Positions 43,812 through 47,560 of a DNA stretch of 47,560 bases are shown in pieces. The notes under the pieces are model-generated. The model saw only the letters and a list, made by a program, of their open reading frames with translations, did no database searches and was not told where the DNA came from. The stretch is from Caldilineaceae bacterium bin34 (GTDB taxonomy: Bacteria > Chloroflexota > Anaerolineae > Caldilineales > Caldilineaceae). Positions within the stretch are counted from its first letter, which is position 1, and each line of letters opens with the position of its first letter. The translations under genes and the position numbers were made by a program. The DNA lies in the NCBI GenBank assembly GCA_002238555.1, contig MPMO01000036.1, forward strand, positions 1-47,560, written 5' to 3'.

Positions 43812-44196
43812 CGTTTGCTCCGTCCGGTGGCCGAGGCGCGTGCCGGCGCGCGTCCGAACAGATGGAACGGGTTGAACGCGGTCGTGCATCCCTGCCGGAG
43901 GGAAAGGGTTTTCGTCATCCTGCGTGCCATATTCGGCCGCGATGCGGAGGCTGGATGTCCACGTCTCGGCGAGATCCCTCCGACACTGACCACTTCGCCT
44001 TCCTACTGGATGCTCGGGCAAGAAGATGAACGAATGAGGAGCCCCGATGCCGCGCGCCCCAAACCAACAGCGAGGTTTGGGATGAAGAGACTCGACTTGA
44101 CCGGAAGTACAAGTCCATGCTCGTACCAGTACTGCCCCGGCTGCTGGACACTTCGCACAAAAGCGGCGATGAGTTTCTGACTGCGTCTGCCCATCC
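43812..44196. other. upstream region of the GPP34-P450 gene
   Basis: The minus-strand frame is open further up to 44021 but shows no family match before MLRFAEE, so it is treated as leader. The promoter was not identified. Confidence 0.35.
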
Positions 44197-44350
44197 GGTT
44201 ACCTCGTATGAATACTAGTATAACGTAAATGTAATTACAACTTCATCTTCCTTGCTGAACACTATTTAACATGAATAAATTTTACTCTATATCCCAAAAG
44301 GCCAAGGAGTTCTTTACACTTGATTTTGGTGAAGCAAAATCCCAATAGGG
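44197..44350. other. AT-rich island
   Basis: About 150 bp with strikingly low GC in an otherwise GC-rich window. It contains a perfect palindrome ATACTAGTAT (44212-44221) and a 25-codon open frame (44271-44348, ATG to TAG; begins MNKFYSISQK). No ribosome binding site precedes the ATG. It may be a fragment of foreign DNA, a promoter or partition site, or the end of an inserted element, placed between the P450 gene and a transposase remnant. Confidence 0.5.
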
Positions 44351-44375
44351 CCGTTTGTCGTGGACTTCAGCTGCA

Positions 44376-44946
44376 CTCCATGCCGGACCGGACCCAGCCG
44401 TCCATCCTGGTCCGCCCGGGACCTACCCCCGCTGTGGCGGCCATGCTTGGCGACTGAATAGCACCTACTCCTGCATCTTGGAGGGCCTCACGGGAACCCG
44501 GGTCCGGCACTGGTCGTGCAAGGCATGCCGCTGTGTCTCCCGACCACCGTCGGACGTGACCATCCGGCAGCGCACCCACGCTTTACAGACCCCGGTGGCC
44601 CAGCTGTATGCCTGGGCGTCGGCCACTGAAGCCCGGCGACGGCACTTGGAGCCCTGGCAGTGGCGTAGTTCCAGGCACCCTGGGGTTGGACGGGCAACGG
44701 ATCGCTGCTTGGTTGGCCCGCAGGCTACAGACTTGGTGCCCGCCCGTTGCCCTGGTAGACGAGACCCGGTTCCCGATTGGGGGTGCGCGGCGACTGGTGA
44801 AGGTGGTCATGGACCCCATGGGCCACCGGCTGGAGATGCGCGTGGCGGGATTTTCGACCGGGCGGCCTGATTCGCCAACAGGTGAATGGCGCGGTGTGGC
44901 ATTCGTGGTGACCGACGGCGACGGCATCCACCAACGGGATCTGTGA
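44376..44946 (+). pseudogene. DDE transposase remnant
   Basis: One frame gives an N-terminal zinc-finger-like segment (YPRCGGHAWRL...STYS...RVRHWSCKACR...IRQR). A second frame gives IAAWLARRLQTW...VALVDETRFPIGGARRL then KVVMDPMGH, whose VDET begins the DDE catalytic core. The two frames do not connect without a frameshift and the later catalytic residues are missing (stop near 44946). It shares its N-terminal pattern with the minus-strand remnant at 4377-4595. Confidence 0.7.
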
Positions 44947-45560
44947 TCACCCCCGGCTTGGAACGGCATGCCCCGAAAGGGCCATGACCAGGTTGTTGTA
45001 GCCATGGCAGGGGCGTCCGTCCGGAAACATCAGCGGCGCGTTTTCGCCGAGGGATTGCTGCCCCGTCGCTGCATGGGAACCACACAGCTGGGCGGTTCCC
45101 ATGCCTGCTCGACCAGATTGCGCCCGACCACACCATCCGGCGAGCTTGTCCTGCAAGGCGACGCAGGCATCAGAATGGCTGTGCAAAGGACGGCTGGAAG
45201 GCATATCGGTCGAGATGCAGGGTCAGGGTCACCGTACGTCCGGCCAGCAGGTTCCCCCGCACGTGGTGGCAGGAATCGACTCCCTGTCACCATGCTGCCG
45301 GACGTGCGATTCCCGAAGGAATCGCACCGGAACTCCCCGGACCGTTTACAGTTGGCGGATCAGACTGTGCGGCTCCCAGCTGAGGTGCCGGATGGCCTGA
45401 GGCGAGCGGTGCAGGAGTCGCTGAACCGCCGGGTTGAGGACCGGCCCCATTCGGTGCAGGAGTACTCATCGGGGGCCCGCCCGTTCGGTCCGTGGTGGGC
45501 CGGGAGGCCCATGGCGGTGTCCCCAGGACGACAGGGACTACTACCAATTCATCATGATTG
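44947..45560. other. mobile-element debris with a sugar-isomerase fragment
   Basis: No intact gene. At 45290-45343 the plus strand reads TMLPDVRFPKESHRNSPDR, closely like TALPGVRFPEESHRDSLDR in the isomerase at 39583-40425, and the bases agree as well. The rest of that protein is missing, so this is a relic of a paralog or of a gene-conversion or transposition event. Confidence 0.5.
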
Positions 45561-46249
45561 AATTACTTGAGCGTCGGCGGACAGGGTCTCCAGGGCATCC
45601 CGGATCCAGCCCCGGTCGCGCAGTTGCCGCATTCGCTGCGGGTCGGCCTGCCACGCCTTCAGGATCGGTTCCAGCGCCTCCTGCCTAGCCTGTCTTCAGG
45701 CCGACCGCGGCCCGCCGTTCGCCGAGCCCCCTTTTCCAGGCCGCCCGGGCCTGGGGGTGGCTTGCGGGTGGCGGGGCCGTGGCGTCTTGAGTCGGATCCC
45801 CAGCCGCGGCAGCAGGGTGTACATGCTGTCGCGGGTGTAGACCACCCCGAACTGCTCCTCAATCCAGTCCCGGACCGCCTGCGCCGTCGCAAACTCCCCC
45901 GTGTTCGCCGCTGCCACCACCTGTTCCGCTTGGTCCGGCGTCAGGTAGGAGGGGGTGCCGTGTCCGCCCCGCCGGCGGGACCGCACCGCGACCAGCCCTC
46001 CGGACCGGTACCAGCGCAGCCAGGTCTGCACGGCATTGCGGCTGACTCCCACCACGGCCGCCACCGCGGTCGGGCCCTCCCCCCGGCGCAACAGCCACAG
46101 CGCATGCAGCCGTGTGCGCACTTCGGCCACCGGTTCCGCCCGGTACTGGGCATGCAGCGCGTTCGCCGTGTCCTCGGGGGCCCAGTCAATGCTCGCCTTG
46201 CGGGCCATGAAACACCTGCCCTGCGCGACCCTCAACCTGTCAGGTAATT
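45561..46249 (-). mobile_element. decayed IS630-like insertion sequence
   Basis: AATTACTTGA (45561-45570) and the inverted AATTACCTGA (complement of 46240-46249) agree at 9 of 10 bases and bound ~690 bp containing a minus-strand transposase remnant. IS630 elements are usually ~1.1 kb, so an internal deletion is likely. The right end is AT-rich and includes TACAAT-like promoter sequence upstream of the transposase start. Confidence 0.55.
45696..46208 (-). pseudogene. IS630-family transposase, N-terminal HTH part only
   Basis: From an ATG at 46208 the protein (about 170 residues) has the double helix-turn-helix of IS630 transposases: RLHALWLLRRGEGPTAVAAV, VGVSRNAVQTWLRWYRSGGL, the basic linker RSRRRGGHGTPSYLTPD and a second helical domain ending GIRLKTPRPRHPQA. 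A frameshift follows (another frame gives QARAAWKRGLGERR), and no DDE catalytic domain is found. It is non-functional. Confidence 0.75.
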
Positions 46250-46430
46250 GTATTGTAATGGATTTATATAGTGGATCCCATATCCATACCGATGCCGCCC
46301 ACCCGGCACACTTGACCGTTGCAGCGATGTCGAAACTCCCGCATCATCCGCCCTTTCCCGGATGCAACACGAGGATATCCGCCCGTTGAATGCGCGTCGG
46401 AGGCTTGCCGCAAATCGACTGGTAAGACCG

Positions 46431-47165
46431 CTAGGCACTGGCCCGGCATCGAATCAGCTTGAGGACGTCGTTGCCGACGTTTTCGACGGCATAGGCTTCG
46501 TCCGTCTCCAGCAACACGGCGCCGCCGTGAGCCAGACGGCCCGACTCGCCGCCGCTGGCAATCAGGGCCGTGCCTTCCCAGATGAAGATCACCGTCTCGC
46601 CGCCCCCCTGCTCCTCGCGCTCCATGCGACTGCCTGGAGCAAGATCCAGGCAAGTCAAGGTCATTTCGGCCATGCCGCGAGCGGGACTGGCCGTCACGCG
46701 GACCTGAGCCCCCTGCACGGCGGCGGCTTCCGCATCCCACATGGACTCGATGCGCACAGTGGACTCCCCGTCCGCCGCGGGCTTCGGCATCACGCCCGTC
46801 TTGGCCGGATCCCGGTCGCCCGAATACAGTTCGGGATCGGGCGGCGACTGAAAGCTGATCAGCGTGGCCTGGCCGTCGGTGTGGTTGACAGTGCCGTGGA
46901 CCTCGCCGGGGGGAATATAGGCGAAGTCGCCTTTCACGATGGGGGTGTAGCGTTCGCCCTGGCGCACGGACACGCTGCCGTCCAGCACGATGAAAATGTC
47001 GGCCGACTCTTCATGGAAGTGCTGGGGGAACTCCTGTCCGCCCTGGAACACGGAATAGTTCAGCGTGATGTTGCGGCCCCCGCTGTCGGGGCTGATCAGG
47101 CGCCGCGAATAGCCCTGGCCCATGTGAAAAACGGCACCGTCTTCCAGATTGATGAATTTCGCCAT
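46431..47165 (-). CDS. bicupin protein
   Basis: The 244-residue protein has an N-terminal cupin with metal-ligand pattern FPQHFHEESADIFIVLDG (His-x-His...Glu) and PPGEVHGTVNH (third His). A second, more degenerate cupin follows (residues ~150-240: SRMEREEQGGGETVIFIWEG, ETDEAYAVENVG). GGGAGGCGGTGTT precedes the ATG. Function unknown; bicupins act as dioxygenases, isomerases or sugar-binding proteins. It stands alone between a dead IS630 and the right tnpB. Confidence 0.85.
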   Translation of the reverse strand: MAKFINLEDGAVFHMGQGYSRRLISPDSGGRNITLNYSVFQGGQEFPQHFHEESADIFIVLDGSVSVRQGERYTPIVKGDFAYIPPGEVHGTVNHTDGQATLISFQSPPDPELYSGDRDPAKTGVMPKPAADGESTVRIESMWDAEAAAVQGAQVRVTASPARGMAEMTLTCLDLAPGSRMEREEQGGGETVIFIWEGTALIASGGESGRLAHGGAVLLETDEAYAVENVGNDVLKLIRCRASA

Positions 47166-47397
47166 AACACCGCCTCCCTAGGTTGTGTCCTGTACTGGGT
47201 GTGGGCTTGCAGACCAAAAATAAATCACAGTGTACAGGGAACCCTCGTGCCGCCTCGCCGCGCCGGTCTCGGTGGCCGTTTCCGGACACTTGGCGTCAAC
47301 CTCGCAAACCACTGTCGGGAGCCGCCTCCCGACGCCAGCCAGGGACAGGCGGGTTCCGGTCGAGCCAGGGGAAAGTCATGGGGCATATATCGAATAG

Positions 47398-47424
47398 TTG
47401 ACAGTGAACCTTTTGTGCTACAAT
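47398..47424 (+). promoter_or_regulatory. promoter of right tnpB
   Basis: TTGACA (47398-47403) and TACAAT (47419-47424), with TG before the -10 and a 15-bp gap, repeat the arrangement upstream of the left tnpB. The start codon follows 65 bp after the -10, as in the left copy (66 bp). Confidence 0.6.
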
Positions 47425-47488
47425 TGCGGTTAAAGAGAGGATCCGACGGCAACCTGGGCCCGCAACCGGACACGGTGATTGGAACACC

Positions 47489-47560
47489 ATGGCCAGCAAC
47501 CCCCATCTTCCAAGCCAGCAACCCCAGACCGTAGTGCGGACCCTGCGCGTGCGTCTGTAT
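47489..47560 (+). CDS. tnpB: IS200/IS605-family TnpB, 5' end (runs off right edge)
   Basis: Twenty-four codons are present: MASNPHLPSQQPQTVVRTLRV then RLY. From VRTLRVRLY it equals the left copy at residues 16-24, while the preceding residues differ. The promoter context is shared (47398-47424). The frame is still open at the window edge, and the rest must lie outside. As a second copy of the left-edge gene it supports the view that this is a repeated element at which the contig ended. Confidence 0.85.
   Translation, partial: MASNPHLPSQQPQTVVRTLRVRLY

Overview
The window is GC-rich, gene-dense bacterial DNA. Its style fits an uncultivated Chloroflexota (Caldilineaceae-like), possibly host- or sponge-associated. 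The hints are a lipoprotein and a LysM protein with Thr/Pro-rich linkers, many unlinked sugar-acid and amino-acid catabolic enzymes (enolase superfamily, Gfo/Idh, AP-endonuclease-type isomerases, M19 dipeptidase, Mo-hydroxylase), and many decayed insertion sequences. This taxonomic reading is inference, since there is no rRNA or marker gene. Both window edges lie inside copies of one IS200/IS605-type tnpB family, pointing outward (left on -, right on +) and sharing a similar promoter and N-terminus. That suggests a contig broken at a repeated element.

Layout. 1-3370: partial tnpB, then an overlapping ATPase + TOPRIM-like pair that looks like a defence module. 3371-9000: an IS graveyard with IS110 and other transposase remnants, a cobalamin-riboswitch-like element ahead of a truncated FAD oxidoreductase, a secreted LysM/Asp-repeat protein with a C-tract frameshift, an inverted-repeat-bounded IS remnant and a phosphotransferase-like kinase. 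8997-12183: full-length FAD oxidoreductase (second copy) and an MFS transporter. 12585-13839: a two-gene operon of a winged-helix/Panacea-like protein and a proteasome/HslV-like Ntn hydrolase with Thr1, Asp17 and Lys33. 14462-17684: SDR, frameshifted polysaccharide deacetylase and a fucose/arabinose isomerase-like protein. 17808-19900: aldo/keto reductase and Gfo/Idh oxidoreductase on the minus strand. 20340-22973: enolase-superfamily dehydratase, sugar isomerase and rdgB. 23564-24949: orphan sugar-binding lipoprotein.

25129-27878: aldo/keto reductase coupled to an unusual 626-residue helical-barrel protein. 28233-29108: phosphorothioate-DNA-reading SBD-HNH restriction enzyme. 29243-34427: carbamoylase-type amidohydrolase, an IS110 remnant, a fused 2Fe-2S/molybdopterin dehydrogenase and an NHL-repeat protein. 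34830-36477: Tat-exported dienelactone hydrolase and a Vsr endonuclease. 36727-40425: tight operon of M19 dipeptidase, DapA-like aldolase, SDR and sugar isomerase. 40600-43811: acyltransferase-3 downstream of a GPP34-cytochrome P450 fusion. 44197-46249: an AT-rich island and two decayed transposases. 46431-47165: bicupin. 47489-end: start of the second tnpB.

Most metabolic genes look like parts of oxidation and cleavage routes for host- or matrix-derived sugars, sugar acids and dipeptides. The less ordinary content is the Ntn-hydrolase pair, the GPP34-P450/acyltransferase pair, three nucleic-acid-defence-type loci, and several precise genetic scars (a 5-bp duplication inside a palindrome, a C7 tract, a duplicated riboswitch/oxidoreductase unit).
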